Assembly (NCBI GenBank): GCA_035610835.1
Contig: CM069441.1
Coordinates: 159,444,455-159,508,454, forward strand
DNA length: 64,000 nucleotides
Reading direction: 5' to 3'
Origin: Ophiura sarsii
Taxonomy: Eukaryota; Echinodermata; Ophiuroidea; Amphilepidida; Ophiuridae
Part shown: positions 46,085-58,319 of the stretch, one piece after another
Layout: every line of letters starts with the position of its first letter
Position numbering within the stretch: position 1 is the stretch's first letter
The notes under the pieces: generated by a model
Database searches by the model: none
Told to the model about the DNA's origin: nothing
What the model saw: only the letters and a program-made list of their open reading frames with translations
Program-made: the position numbers and the translations under genes

Positions 46085-46910
46085 GAAACAAATCATCCTT
46101 GTGTAAAATGAAAGCATTGTTCATAAAAATGGTACGTCTGAGTTTCAGTACTCAAATGAACAAAATCACTCTTTCAACATGTATCATCTTTTTTCCTAAA
46201 ATGTGGTGCAGCCTGTTTTTAAGTAACGGTGTTTGATCATCATATCGTTATTCGTTGTATTGGCAAGAATAAATGGAATTTGAAAGCCAACTGAATTAGC
46301 AATGAGCTGAGTTGTGATATGCGGAACATGTTCACCCTTTTAATTTAGCACTGTACCGAAAGTTGAAGAATTCAGTGAAATTGTTTCCTTCATTAATTAA
46401 GTGTGGGAAACAATGCATTATTTTCTGTAGACATTGTCATTGACTGTATTGTCAATTACTGGATAACACTAAGGCACACTGTAGTACCTCCCACTGCGCT
46501 ACGCCGTGTGATGATCGTTCAATGCACTGCAATTTGAGTTGGACCAATCAGCTGGGGTTTTTTCTGTTGTTGTTGGGCACAGCTGTATTGCTATAATTAC
46601 TTGTGGAATTCTGTGAGTAACCACACACACTTTTTAGACATATATCCTAGCAGGGATTCTCTGTATCGATGTCAATCCATCACCAATTTTGTATCCACAT
46701 TACATAAGTTAGTCCAAGTCCATCAGCCCAATTGAAGCACTGTTCATAACAATGGTACAGATGTGAGTCTCAGTACTCGAAGGAGCAAAATTACTATTTC
46801 CACAATGCATATTTTCCCTAAAATGTGGCACAAATACATGTGGTTGAGCAATTATAATCAAATAAATGGCATTTGAAAGTCAACTAAATTATGAATGAAT
46901 AAAAATAGCT
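46085..46910. repeat. Diverged direct repeat (~200-bp copies)
   Basis: Blocks at 46085-46310 and 46725-46910 share attgttcataa.aatggtac, tcagtactc, cctaaaatgtggc and aataaatgg.atttgaaag.caact. Confidence 0.6.
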
Positions 46911-47261
46911 TTATGTTTGGAAACACGATGAGCAGCAGAAGATGAGATACTAATAATGTTGTAAGTCACATGGTGATGCTGATCATCATGTTTCCAAAGG
47001 GTAGCTAAATTTATTTGGTGTATTTTAATCAATGAATCAATGAAACCAACAAGCAAAGTCTATTATACATAACTATAAGTTTGGGTTGTTTGGTTTAGAA
47101 TTTCTATATGTACCACCAATGCACCTTTAAACCATTATAGCCCAAGTTAGAGAGTCCGGAAAACACACCAACATGTGGGTCCTAGATAAGTTGGGGGAGG
47201 GTTAAGGGGTGGTGGTGTGGCAGGAGTGGCAAGCATTATTGCTATGTTTCCATCGTCCACT

Positions 47262-47339
47262 TTCGATGGCTTTCTACGGCTTTCGATGGCTTTCTACGGC
47301 TTTCGATGGCTTTCTACAGCTTTCGATGGCTTTCTACAG
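47262..47339. repeat. 20-bp tandem repeat, about 4 copies
   Basis: Unit tttcgatggctttctacggc. It lies about 75 bp before the acceptor of the 47414 exon. Confidence 0.9.
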
Positions 47340-47413
47340 ACCCAAATACAATACAATTATTATAGCAAACATTTCTCAAAAACAATTCTATTTACTGTTT
47401 TTGTTTTCCACAG

Positions 47414-47561
47414 CCCACAGTATTCCAAGTGGATTGAAACCAAACTCATGGTGTTACTGTTCCAGATGCTGATTTTGGAACAAAAGGAGATAAGCAATGA
47501 GAGAGATCTTTGTGACTTTAAACCAAAAGACTATATCATATCATGCAGTGCTGTAGAATAA
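47414..47561 (+). CDS. Candidate terminal exon, unidentified gene
   Basis: A strong acceptor (tactgtttttgttttccacag, polypyrimidine) ends at 47413. One split base is followed by 48 codons and TAA. The peptide contains YSKWIETKLMVLLFQMLILE and ends KDYIISCSAVE, mixing aromatic/charged and hydrophobic stretches like a real protein C-terminus. An AATAAA at about 47940 could end the transcript. Family not recognised and upstream exons not identified (an incoming phase of 2 is needed). Confidence 0.45.
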
Positions 47562-47939
47562 TCAATCAACGTTACAATTATTTATTTAAGGAATTTGTTA
47601 TCTCTGCAATAGATGGCATTATATACTGACTATACGTGTATTTGATAGCTTCTGTAGACCACATTTTGACTCTCCATCATTGGGAAATAGTTGTGATATG
47701 TTGCTATTTTAGTAGGTCTATGAGTAGTCACATGCTGATATGTGAATGTAATGATAGTTTATCCTGCTGTCAGTTATAGGGTGACTTAGTCAACTTTAGT
47801 CAGAGTCGTCACACTAAATGTGAAGGTGCTGAGAAGCGAAACAGCAGCAGTATGTTGAAACATACTATAGTCTATTTGGCCATCACAAGACGGTGACGTA
47901 CATAACTGCGTACTTTACTAATAATTAATAACAGCACAA

Positions 47940-47945
47940 AATAAA
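47940..47945 (+). promoter_or_regulatory. Candidate polyadenylation signal
   Basis: AATAAA about 380 nt after the stop of the 47414-47561 exon; position approximate by 1-2 bases. Confidence 0.3.
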
Positions 47946-48061
47946 GCCTTGAGGCGCTGGCGTATAACCATGAGCGTTGAAAGACGGAAAATGCATACAA
48001 GTGGGTAAAAGCTGCGCCTGTTAAGTTACATTACTGTCCAAAGGAAACCAAATAGAGTTAG

Positions 48062-48290
48062 GGGTTCAATAAGGTTTCGGAGTTGTTTACCTTGAATCGA
48101 CAACGGTAAGACAGGTTTATTTTGCGAGGGACAGCTTTAGCTGGCCGAGCAAAATAAACCTGTCTTAAGCTGCCCGAGCAAAATAAACCTGTCTTACTGA
48201 CAACGGTAAGATCGGTTTATTTTGCGAGCAAAATAAACCCGTCTTACTGTTGTCGATTCAAGATAAACAACGACGAAGACCTTGTTGAAC
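48062..48290. mobile_element. Compact nested-palindrome MITE
   Basis: Outer ends ggttcaataaggt / accttgttgaacc and cttgaatcgacaac invert. The interior holds alternating forward and reverse copies of ggtttattttgc with taagac, at about 48111, 48150, 48181, 48216 and 48230. Confidence 0.7.
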
Positions 48291-49646
48291 CCTGTTCAAC
48301 AACGACCAAACATATTTACATCATTCATATGTGAACGTTTTGGATAATTGATGAAAACAAGTAATAAAAATTCCATTGACATGGAATGGGGGCGATCCAA
48401 GAGAAAAAAGCATGTTTTGTAACCAAAATATCAGGGAAATGGTGTATGTATTTTCCATAATTCAAACCAAAAAACAAATCAAAACACTGCAGTCTATGTC
48501 TGAAGAACAATCTAGGTATAGACAACAAGTGGATATTTCTCTTTAGTCAAACAAGATAAACTAGTCAAACAAGATAAGCTATTATGTCTCTCTTTTGGGA
48601 TATAATAACATCTCTCATGATTGAACTATAAACAAATATAGCTTTGACTCCAACACAGACTGCGGGTACTGTTAAAACTGCAAAGGTACATGTAATTTAC
48701 AAAGATTACAAACATGGCAGCCTCCACTTAAGTCTAGAAAGACCTAAATGTGTAAATATTTGCAATCACATGCTAATAGGATGGCTTCATTTCCCCCCCA
48801 AAAAAACACCCCACACAAAACAACCACCATGTCTTAATGTAGGCTTAATTTGACATAAACAAATAGTTGCTCTTTTTCTATAGTAAGTCACCTCAGACCT
48901 GAATATCTTTTCAAATTCAAGTTCTATGTCTGTGGGTCTAAATGTACATGAGTCAATACATGTCAATGGTCAATCAAAGAGGTTGGGTACATTTCATCAC
49001 TGACAGTTGGAGATGTAACAATACAAGTACTCCCAATGGTCAACCACATGGTTTAACAATCAAGGGGGTACTGTAAAACAACTTAATTTCACAGCAAATT
49101 AATTTAGCGAATTAGCAATTTGTCATCTTTTTGCTGCAATCTGTTTTTACTAATTTGTATCATTTTCTTCCTATATCCATTATTAATTATATAATTGGCG
49201 GCAATTTAATTTGGCGAAATGAATCTCGTAACAAAGTTAAATTGCTAGCGAAATTAAGTTTTACAGTAATTTAACAAAAGGGGAAAGTCACATTTTTGAA
49301 GTCCGGCAGGCACATCCACTATGATTTTGGCGGAAGTTACCCCCCAGCTTGCCAGTGGTTTCCCTTGCCACATGGGGCATGGTGCAAGGACATTGGCGCA
49401 TGTTGAAAGTATGTACTGTATATTATCAAAGTATTATATTGATATATCAGAATTATTTTACAAACTAATTTTACCAGAATTATTTTACAAACTAATTTGT
49501 CTGAATTCCGAAATAATAGGAAAACTCAGTGCAACTCTTTGTAGAGTTGAATGCACATTTACTACTATTTTATGAAATGTATTAGTATTGTGACTATAAC
49601 CACGGAATAAGGTAAATGAGATTGACAATAAGCGTATTCCTAGTGA

Positions 49647-49672
49647 GCATATCGTCAGCCTGCTTCGATAAT
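49647..49672. repeat. Single end of the CGTCAGCCTGCTTCGATAA hairpin family
   Basis: Matches the left arm of 50356-50469; no partner arm nearby. Confidence 0.6.
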
Positions 49673-49914
49673 TGCCTAACTCAATTTTCAGCGAGATTGA
49701 GGTTTTTTTCATAAATCATGACTTCATTGCATTATGCACATGCTGTAATATTATCTAAGTCGATCATTGACAAATCAAAAGTGTTGATAAATGCACAATT
49801 GCAATTCTGCCTAAGTCAGCATTATGAGTTGGCAGATTGTAATAATTATGTAAAATGTTTAAAATTGGTCATATTAACTTGTATTAGGCCTATAACAAGC
49901 CACATTTCACTTAA

Positions 49915-50269
49915 AGGTAGATGTTCTGATTTCTGGCATGATTTTCAACTTGATGTTTTCTATTTTACATGAAAGGTCATCCCTAAAATTGTCACATTCC
50001 AAAGTTTGAGTTGCATAACTCCATTGGTTCTAATTTTAGAAGCACAAGGTCACAAGAATGTTGCCCATTGAGTTCTACACAAGTTGGCTGGTGGTTAACC
50101 ACCGTTGGCAGTAATTCACCACATTTTAGCCTATATTTTCTAAATGGAACATTTCTGGGCCCTAAGATTTCGGACATAATGAGAAAAATATGGGGATTCT
50201 TCTGATATCAAAATATCATGATGTGAAAACAAATTCATAGCCCCCAAAAAGTGATCGGAACATATACCT
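49915..50269. mobile_element. TTAA-flanked MITE, AGGTAGATGTTC ends (copy 2)
   Basis: TTAA at 49911-49914 and 50270-50273; collinear with 42743-43084. Confidence 0.75.
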
Positions 50270-50355
50270 TTAAAGGTATATCTCCAACCTAATTCTATCC
50301 AACAGGTACGACTGCTCCTGTTGGAATTCACCTGTACTATTCATGGTGCTATTCA

Positions 50356-50469
50356 GCATATCGTCAGCCTGCTTCGATAACTGATGTCTAACTCACTTTT
50401 CCTATTTTTGCTGTTTTCTCAATACTAGAAAAAATGAGTAAGGAAATTATCGAAGCAGGCTGACGATAT
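50356..50469. mobile_element. Hairpin MITE
   Basis: Perfect 23-bp arms (atatcgtcagcctgcttcga and complement) at 50358-50380 and 50447-50469. Confidence 0.75.
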
Positions 50470-50699
50470 ATTATTAGTATTTTGGGAGCACTTCAATCTG
50501 ACTTTGAACCGTTATGATATCGTATGAATATTGTAAGCAGTATTTTTGATAAAGTAACGTACCCATTCAAATTTCACTTGACACTCACTAGTTTATCAGG
50601 AATAATTGTATAAATTGTGAAGATAAGAAAAATGTTTTGATCTTTAGGAAGTAAAGTATATCATCAGGTTTATACAGGGAACTGGCATTGGAAAGGGGT

Positions 50700-51505
50700 T
50701 TAGACCAATTGGTATTAGACTAAATGGGTTTTAGATGAAATGGTTAATAGACAATATGGGTATTAGACCAAATGGGTATTAGACCAAATTGATATTAGAC
50801 CAAATGGAAATTATACCATAATAGACCAATTGGCATTAGACCAACTGTTCAAGTGTTGCAATGCCAGATCATGCCCTTTCACTGCCGCCTGCCAGAACTT
50901 GCTGCTTAGACAGAAGTTGCATCCATACAGCTGTTCCACTGTGGATGTTGTTGGCAACATCCAAGAGGAAGGACTACAGTCTTTTCAATGTCGTGTTAAC
51001 AGACACTTTCTCTCCAACTCTTCAGAGTATGTTGGCTAAGCTCTCTCGATGTACGTATCAATGACCTCCAGATATTATTTTCTTATTTTTTTGATGTTAT
51101 TCTCTATGTTTGGGTGTTTATCCTATTCCTGTCCCACGCCACTTTCATAGGCTTTTTTACTAGCCCAATTGTGTTTACTTGTATTTTCGATTATTTTCTG
51201 AGTTGCAGTGAACCAATTGATTGGCCCATCAGAGCTCTCTGTTGAGAGTTACCCTTTTGATTTGTAATCACTCAGTTCATTAACTTTGTTAATGTCTGTT
51301 GGGCTATTGTTCACATTTGCTCTTTATATAAAAAAAACACGAAAAAACCCCTGGGTTTTAGACAAAATGGTTATTAGACTTAATGGTTATTAGACCAATT
51401 GAATTGGATGTTAGACCAACTGATATTCAGCCCAACTGGTCTTAGACCAATTGGTATTAGACTACATGGGTATTAGACCAAATGGTTTTAGACCTAATGG
51501 CAACA
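50700..51505. repeat. Two ATTAGACCAAATGG arrays bracketing ~500 bp
   Basis: Imperfect ~16-20-bp repeats at 50700-50845 and 51345-51505. The 500 bp between them is non-repetitive and slightly GC-richer, with short open frames (60-69 codons) of no known family. Confidence 0.7.
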
Positions 51506-51509
51506 CCAA

Positions 51510-52300
51510 ATGATCAATATTAAACTAGTTTTGAATGTTAAAACAATTTTTTATAAGCAAATTACTGAGAAGTAACAATTGAATACATGGCAATTTTTAC
51601 CGTCACCGTGTAACATTTCACGGTGTCTTAAAAACCTGTTACACTGGGAAGGCAGTTTAAAAAAAAAAAAATTAACAGTGACAATAATCTCCATCTTATT
51701 TCCCTTTTGTTAATTTTACAAGCCTCTCTGATTCGTTAAAGGATAATAGAGAAGTTAAACTGAAATTGCAACAAGCATAGAAAATATAGCTGTTCTTAAG
51801 TTTGAATATTACGTTTGGTGTCTCAAAAAATGTTACAGTGTGAGAACTTTAGGGTAACATCGTAGTTATGTGCCAGCACACTTTATGAATAAATTGTGGA
51901 TAAACTGTCTCTTGGTATAGGCTCCTAGCATACATGGAACAAAAGTTTCCACTTTATCAATATAATTTGTGTTACAAGGCAAATAAGGTTTGGTGCTCCG
52001 TTGAAATATCAATTCTACCACCCCAAAAATAGGTTATCCCATCTTTTCACTGTTAATGATGTTTATACTAGAGTAAAACAATGGTAAATGTCTTTAGAAA
52101 AAACAAAATAAAAGTGATCAGACAGTTTCTGCAGTTGCTAGGCATAATTGACACGTTGTGGTGTCTCAGTAACACAGGGAGACTAGTATTTCAAAGAAAT
52201 GCTGATGTTATAATGGTGAAAATGTATATCTGTACGCCTCAATGACCTGTTGTGATCCATTTTCATGAAATAGAATAATTGAACATATTATGAAAGCGGT
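51510..52300. other. Unexplained stretch
   Basis: No gene or repeat structure recognised beyond short poly-A runs. Confidence 0.3.
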
Positions 52301-52311
52301 TATTCAGTTTA

Positions 52312-53957
52312 TATAGGGTAATGCGTTTTAAGCTCGCCTCCTTTCGCGTTACACAAGGATTTTGGCTTTCGCGACATGATTTTAACTTTACACATTTATA
52401 TTTGCTTGTATACCCCCTGAGGTAGTAAAAGTATACATTTTCTGAAGGGAAATTGCATGAGGAAACCAAATATGCCATTGAAATTATAGTACAACCAATA
52501 ACTAAAATGGTATGTTCGGAAAAATATCAGAGTTTTTAATTTTTCATTTGAGATCCATATATTTGTTATACCTACCCTATCATTATTTACTTTACATATT
52601 TGAATTCCTCATGAAATTACCCATTAGATGATATATAATTGTCAAAGTTACTACGTCGGTATGGTAATTATACCGGCTCGTGAATATCTCCAATTTTTAT
52701 TTTATAAATTATTAGAATTTTCAGAAATATTTGTTTAAGGATGAACCCTTCTCTGATATAAACTGCATTTCTGAATTCCTCTAGTTACAAGCTTTCCAAA
52801 AAATGTATACTTTTGCTATCATAGGTTGAAAACTTCTTATGTTATAGTCATATTTATAAATCCGGTAAATTGAGGCTGACTATTCATTTTGACTGTGTAG
52901 CGAATAGGAAGAAAGCTGATGTTCATCCATAATTAATTAGTTGTTACAAATAGTTGACAAGTCTGTTGAACCACATACTTAAAGACTATATACTAATTAT
53001 CCTTTAAAATGGGACCAGAATGGTGTTTGTAACATTAGGGGATGACTATATTGTAACTACAGGGTGTCTCAAAAGAAATTACAACGCTCCGTTTCGTGAA
53101 CGTAACTTCCAAAATAAAAATCGGAACAGAAAATTTAAAATTGCAAAATAAAGTCCTATTAGTTGGCTATAATTGAGAGAAAATTGCATTCGATTCGGCT
53201 CAGTGGTTACGTAGAAATGAGCGATTACGTAAAGGTAGGTATAGAACCCTTCCATCCAAGTTTGCTCAAATTGGGTGAATCAGACAGCACACACAAGAAA
53301 TTAATCGATATTTCTCGCGAAGATAATGATCATAACTTTTTTAATGTTCTCTGTTTGTCATTCTTATTAATATGCCAGCTGCTAACCAAGTTCAACATAA
53401 TATTGCACATGAAAGTTATCGTGATTATTTTTCCACTTAGGTTTAAAACTTGATAAAAGTTGCAATTTTTACGCAAACTTGGATGGGAGGGTTCTTCACC
53501 TACCTCTATATAATCGCTAATTTCTCCATAACCACTGAGCTGAATTGAATGCGGGTTTTTTAAAAACTATAGCCAACTAATTAAACTTCATTTTGCTGTT
53601 TAAATTTTTCTATTCTGATTAATATTTTGGAAGTTACGATCACATAAAGGAGCGTTGTAATTTTTTCTGAGACACCCTGTAGAAAGAACAAAACATGGGA
53701 TTATCCCCATTGAGTTTGTATAGGCGGCACCCCTTCCAGCACCACCCCTGGTCCCCAAACATCAAACAGATGTATCTCCCATTCTGTGTTAGCTATACCA
53801 ATGCCATTTTGCAGGCAGATAGCTTGTTATTAGGGCTTTAAAATGATACCAAATTTGTTGAGATAGCTTTTGTGGTTTTAAATATTTGAGGAAAATGACA
53901 GCATGAAAATAAAAAATGTAACAGCACCAATTGGCAAGTTCATAATGCGTGACCATA
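52312..53957. mobile_element. TA-type DNA transposon (copy 2) with a mariner-like insertion
   Basis: Collinear with 10491-16907 but lacking the A-B-A-B-A insertion (intact TA at 52782-52783) and carrying instead a 620-bp element at 53060-53679. Confidence 0.75.
53060..53679. mobile_element. Mariner-like fold-back MITE with ~210-bp inverted arms
   Basis: TA at 53058-53059 and 53680-53681. Ends cagggtgtctcaaaagaaat / ttctgagacaccctg, with similarity continuing inward about 210 bp per arm (attacaacgctcc, gttggctata, ctcagtggtta). Confidence 0.85.
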
Positions 53958-54190
53958 GACACATTTTGAATATTTAGACCTAATTTGTAAATGTTACACA
54001 TTGGCCTCCTTATTTATGGAAAAGTTAGGGTTAAGACAAAGTTGATAGGATTTTGGATTTTGCGTTATCCAGTTTTTATACCATTGCAAAGTAATAATTA
54101 AGCAAAACATGAGACCTGTAAATCACTGTTTTAACAAGAATTTTATGTTAAAAAGTTTCCTCTGTACCATTATGTTTCAATTTACTGTTA

Positions 54191-54987
54191 GGGGTCGTCC
54201 ATAATTTTCGCCATTTTCAGTTACATACAGAACGTACGTAACAGGATGAGGGGTTCTAAATATACCCCAACTGTACGTAACTTAAATGGCGATCTTGAGT
54301 GACGGGGATTTTTTTTTAAGTACAAAATAAAAGAATATATGGAAAAATTTTGCGCACTACGTGCACATGTGTCTCCATAATGCAATATTTTTTGGTATTT
54401 AAGCTTGGTTAGAGCCAAGATATACCTCAATAATAGCAAAAATTGGGAATGTCAAACATTTTTGCAAGCTACGCAAAAAAAATCTTTTGCCATAATATAA
54501 ATCTTGTCGGTTCACTGTCATTTCTGCCCCTATAGTTACGCCACTGACAAAAATGTTTCATGTACACGAAGCAATTTGGCTTCTATATTTAAAACAATCC
54601 ATGGCTCGAAGTTCCTAGTGTTGTTGTTTATCATTTCTGTATTCAAAAGCATTTAATACATGTGCCATTTGTTTCAAAATATCGTGACAATTTTTGATAA
54701 TTATTTATCAAAGATAATTAATGTTTACCAAAGAAAAGAATGTCATAATCAACACCAGAGATATACAATAAGTTTATTTTTCTCTATTGTATACCGTACA
54801 GTTTCTTATGTTGTATACAGCAATTCGTCTTTAATTACAATGGTTTTTAATCAAACATGAGGGTGTATCAACCCATGAAAATATGTCACCATTTATTGCG
54901 TACGTAACTCGAGGGGGGGGGGGGGGGGGTAAAAAGTTATGTACGCTCTGTACGTAAGTGAAAATAGCGATAATGTTGGACGACCCC
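54191..54987. mobile_element. Harbinger-like element, GGGGTCGTCC ends, TTA duplication, with hAT-like piece inside
   Basis: TTA at 54188-54190 and 54988-54990. About 60-bp inverted ends include ggggtcgtcca and acgtac(g/a)taac. The interior 54307-54545 ends tacgccactg and belongs to the family at 34.8-35.0 kb. G run at 54913-54929. Confidence 0.65.
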
Positions 54988-55139
54988 TTATTGTTTCACT
55001 TTTTGGTGCCTTTTTGTGTATCTTCAAAATATAGGCACTAGCTTCGATATTGTTGGCTGACAAGACTTAATCACTGGATTTACATATTATAATTAAGCAG
55101 GAAAACTGATGAGAAATTAAGAAGCATCATCAAACTATA

Positions 55140-56200
55140 CAGGGTGTATCAAAAAAAACGCAACACTTTTTGTTGCGAGCTCTCCGATTACGGCAAATCA
55201 CAAATCACTCTGAAATTTATGTATTCTGTTAGGTGTACTTATTGGCTATCACATAGTCAAATTACAGCGATATCGATTATTGATTCGCTGAGATATCAAC
55301 GATACACGTAGACAAGTGCAAAACACGTTTTACATCGTTTATCCTGTATGCCTGATTAATAACTTTAATAACTCACTGTACTTAAATAATTGGAATCAAA
55401 CTCATCATTCTGAGAAGAAACTGTCATGTTAAAGGTATCAAATGTCTGGCTATTACAGTATCATATCAATATTAATTAAATCTGGCAATAAATTAGTTGA
55501 TAGTTAATGACACAACTTGAAAATCCAGATTACAAAGTCTGTTTGCAAATCCTCACCCTTTTTCTCTTGCTAATGTCATAAATAAAACAGTATGGCACAT
55601 TAGTCAATAGATAAACAAATGGAATAGTCCAGTGAAGGTAGTAATTGTCTTGTATGAATCAGTCTGTTGTGAATGGGAATGGGGCATTATGGTGCTGCTC
55701 GACCCTCAAAATGCTGTCCTTGTTTTAAGATGCATCGATTATGAACTTTAATTTATGAAAGAACGTACCATAGACATTATGTGGCGATCATAGCAATCGG
55801 TGGTTCAGAACTTAAAAAGGGTGATTGACGTATTCAAATGGTTGAATGATTATCAGATTACACGATTCAATTGATTTTATGTACCACCTTACTCAAACAA
55901 AGAAAATTAAGATAAACCATTCCAGACATTAAGGTTACATAGTTATTAAACTGTTAACCCATAACACTAATCGGACAGGAAAATCCAAGTTTTTAGAACG
56001 AACGATGTAAAACGTGTTTTGCACTTCTCTATTTATACCTTTAATATCTCAGCGAATAAATAATCGATATCGTTGTAATTTGACTATGTGATAGCCAATA
56101 AGTAGACCTAACAGGATATATAAGTTTTAGAGTGATTTGTCTTTTACTGTGACCGTACAGCTCTCGACTAAAAAGTGTTGAGTTTTTTGTATACACGCTG
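55140..56200. mobile_element. Mariner-like element with ~210-bp inverted arms
   Basis: TA at 55138-55139 and 56201-56202. Ends cagggtgtatcaaaaaaaac / gtatacacgctg; arms share caaatcactct, attggctatcacatagtcaa and gcaaaacacgttttacatcg. No transposase frame. Confidence 0.85.
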
Positions 56201-56339
56201 TATACACCAATTCACTTATGGATTATTTCAGTGAAATTTGCATCAATTACTATCACTAAATAGGACATGCTCAATTTTGTTGTTGTGATAATGCGATTTC
56301 AATGTTATTCCGTAACAAATTTGTCCAGAAGTTTTTTTA

Positions 56340-56720
56340 TTTTTTATGTCAGTCTGAATCACTAAATGTAACATCACAGCATTTTCGCACTTAGGCCCTA
56401 AGCTATGGAATGACCTCCCCATTTTTATTCGCAATGCCTGTAGCGTTCATAATTTTAAAAATATGCTAAAAACTCACCAGTTTCCATCAGAGTAATTTGT
56501 TTTTCATCACTTTACATGGCCTATTGGCCGTATTATTTCCCGTTTTTATATTAATGTATCTATATTCTTGGTATTTATATTTTATACTTGTTGTATTTTT
56601 ATAACACTTAAACTGTGTATATACTTTGAGTGTATCTTTTTTAGTATTTTATAATGTTGTTATTTTATAATGTTGTTATTGTGTACGGCGCTTTGATCTT
56701 TTTTGGAAAATGCTGTGTAA
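56340..56720 (+). mobile_element. 3' end of a CR1/L2-type LINE
   Basis: Translation from about 56373 gives ITAFSHLGPKLWNDLPIFIR and ends KTHQFPSE-stop at 56493-56495. This is the usual C-terminal LWN.LP...FK..LK.H.F block of these retrotransposons. A short 3' UTR ends in an (AATA)n-like tail near 56715. Confidence 0.75.
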
Positions 56721-57681
56721 TAATAATAACAACATGTTCAATTTGTCTATGGCAGTATGGGCATTTTCATGGTTGCAGCTTGCAACAAACGTGAAAGTGT
56801 GCGTTTTAGATGAAACTTAATAAAAGCATGATTAGAAAACTATCCAGAACTTTGATAATTTCATTTGATTGCTTAACCATGTTGTAAACAGGACAAATTG
56901 AGTACACTAAGGATTATTTACTTAAAAATAGTGAAAACAAATATAAAACTGATTCAACACACAATCATAATTACACATCTCACATATTTTGTCATTCAAT
57001 TTTTTTGTATTTGTATTTCATACCTCAATACAATTCATAATATACATTAATAATTATTTGGTAATCATGATTAAAATAAATTGCTTACGGCAACAACAAA
57101 AAACAGGTCTGTCTCACATGAAAATAGAAGGTCTGTCACACATATATTTTGGAAAATAGATATGATGCATCTTTTATTTTAAATATAAAGTAGGTATGCT
57201 TATTGATAATGCTTGGACCACTTCACCCTCCTCTTTCAGAGCCAATTAAGGAAAAGTAGTTGGGCAACTAAAAAAAACCCAAATTTGGCTATAGTTATGC
57301 GGCAAAAGTGATTCCTCATACGTGCAGGTATGTGTGACAGATCTTTGTTTTGTCTTGGCATTATATTCAAATAATCTGTTTCTGCTTCAGATATTATAAA
57401 ATCATTAAAGGGACACAATGTCATGTTGATTTTTTAATTTTTTTAATTAACTTCACAATTCAAGATGAACATTAAAAATTGCCATTATTGTTGTTTCTAC
57501 TTTAAAAAACCCCAGCAAAACTTGATTAAAACAATGTTTAAAATATGTTGGAATACCACCCTTAACCATGTAAAATGCTCCTTGCGGCTCTACCAGCATT
57601 TTTGAATCAACGTTTTGTTGTACAAAGAGGGCCAATTTTTCTTAATCCTTATAGGTAGGTGTAAGTTCATACATGAAATAC

Positions 57682-58315
57682 AATTGAAGAGGTATTTTGC
57701 AAAAGGGCTATGGTGCATTTTTTCAAAAAATGAGTTTGATATAGAAATGTATAGGGAAAAATCATGTTTCAAGGAAATAAAGTCATTTTTTTCAAAAAGA
57801 CCTACATCTCATTGTAAACAGCCATTGAAATTGTTGTTTTGTTGCAAAAGGGCCTGTATCCGGAATTAAATCGGGATACAGGCCCTTTTGCAACAAAACA
57901 ACAACTTCAATGGCTGTTTACAATGAGATGTAGGTATTTTTGAAAAAAATGACTTTATTTCCTTGAAACATATGATTGTGACCTATACATTTCAATATCA
58001 AACTTATTTATTTGAAATGATTAAAATAAATGATTTTTTGTGTGTGGTATTTTTTCTTTATGTACAAACAGATGGAGTTTTGTTGCAAAAGGGCCTACAT
58101 CCAAATTTTCAAAAAATGTAAACATGATTTAAAAAAAAATTAAAACTAGCACATTTAAAATTTATTTCAATTTCAATTAGTATGTAGTGCACCTCTTTCA
58201 TAATCCATTCAGTTTTTCAATTGCTCAACTTGAATATTTAGAAACAGTTTTTTGACTTTTTCTCAATAAGAGCCAAAGTGGATGTAGGCCCTTTTGCAAA
58301 ATACCTCTTCAATTG
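57682..58315. mobile_element. Nested palindromes with TTTTGCAAAAGGGCC motifs
   Basis: Outer inverted ends 57682-57708 and 58287-58315 enclose a long hairpin with ~130-bp arms (57732-57862 and 57871-58005) and another single end at about 58083. The motif family also forms 22031-22326. Confidence 0.8.
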
Positions 58316-58319
58316 TAAA

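Noticed and set aside
49290..49395. Protein-like frame (YDFGGSYPPACQWFPLPHGA)
   Set aside because: No splice signals of quality and the reverse strand is equally open; more likely a repeat fragment.
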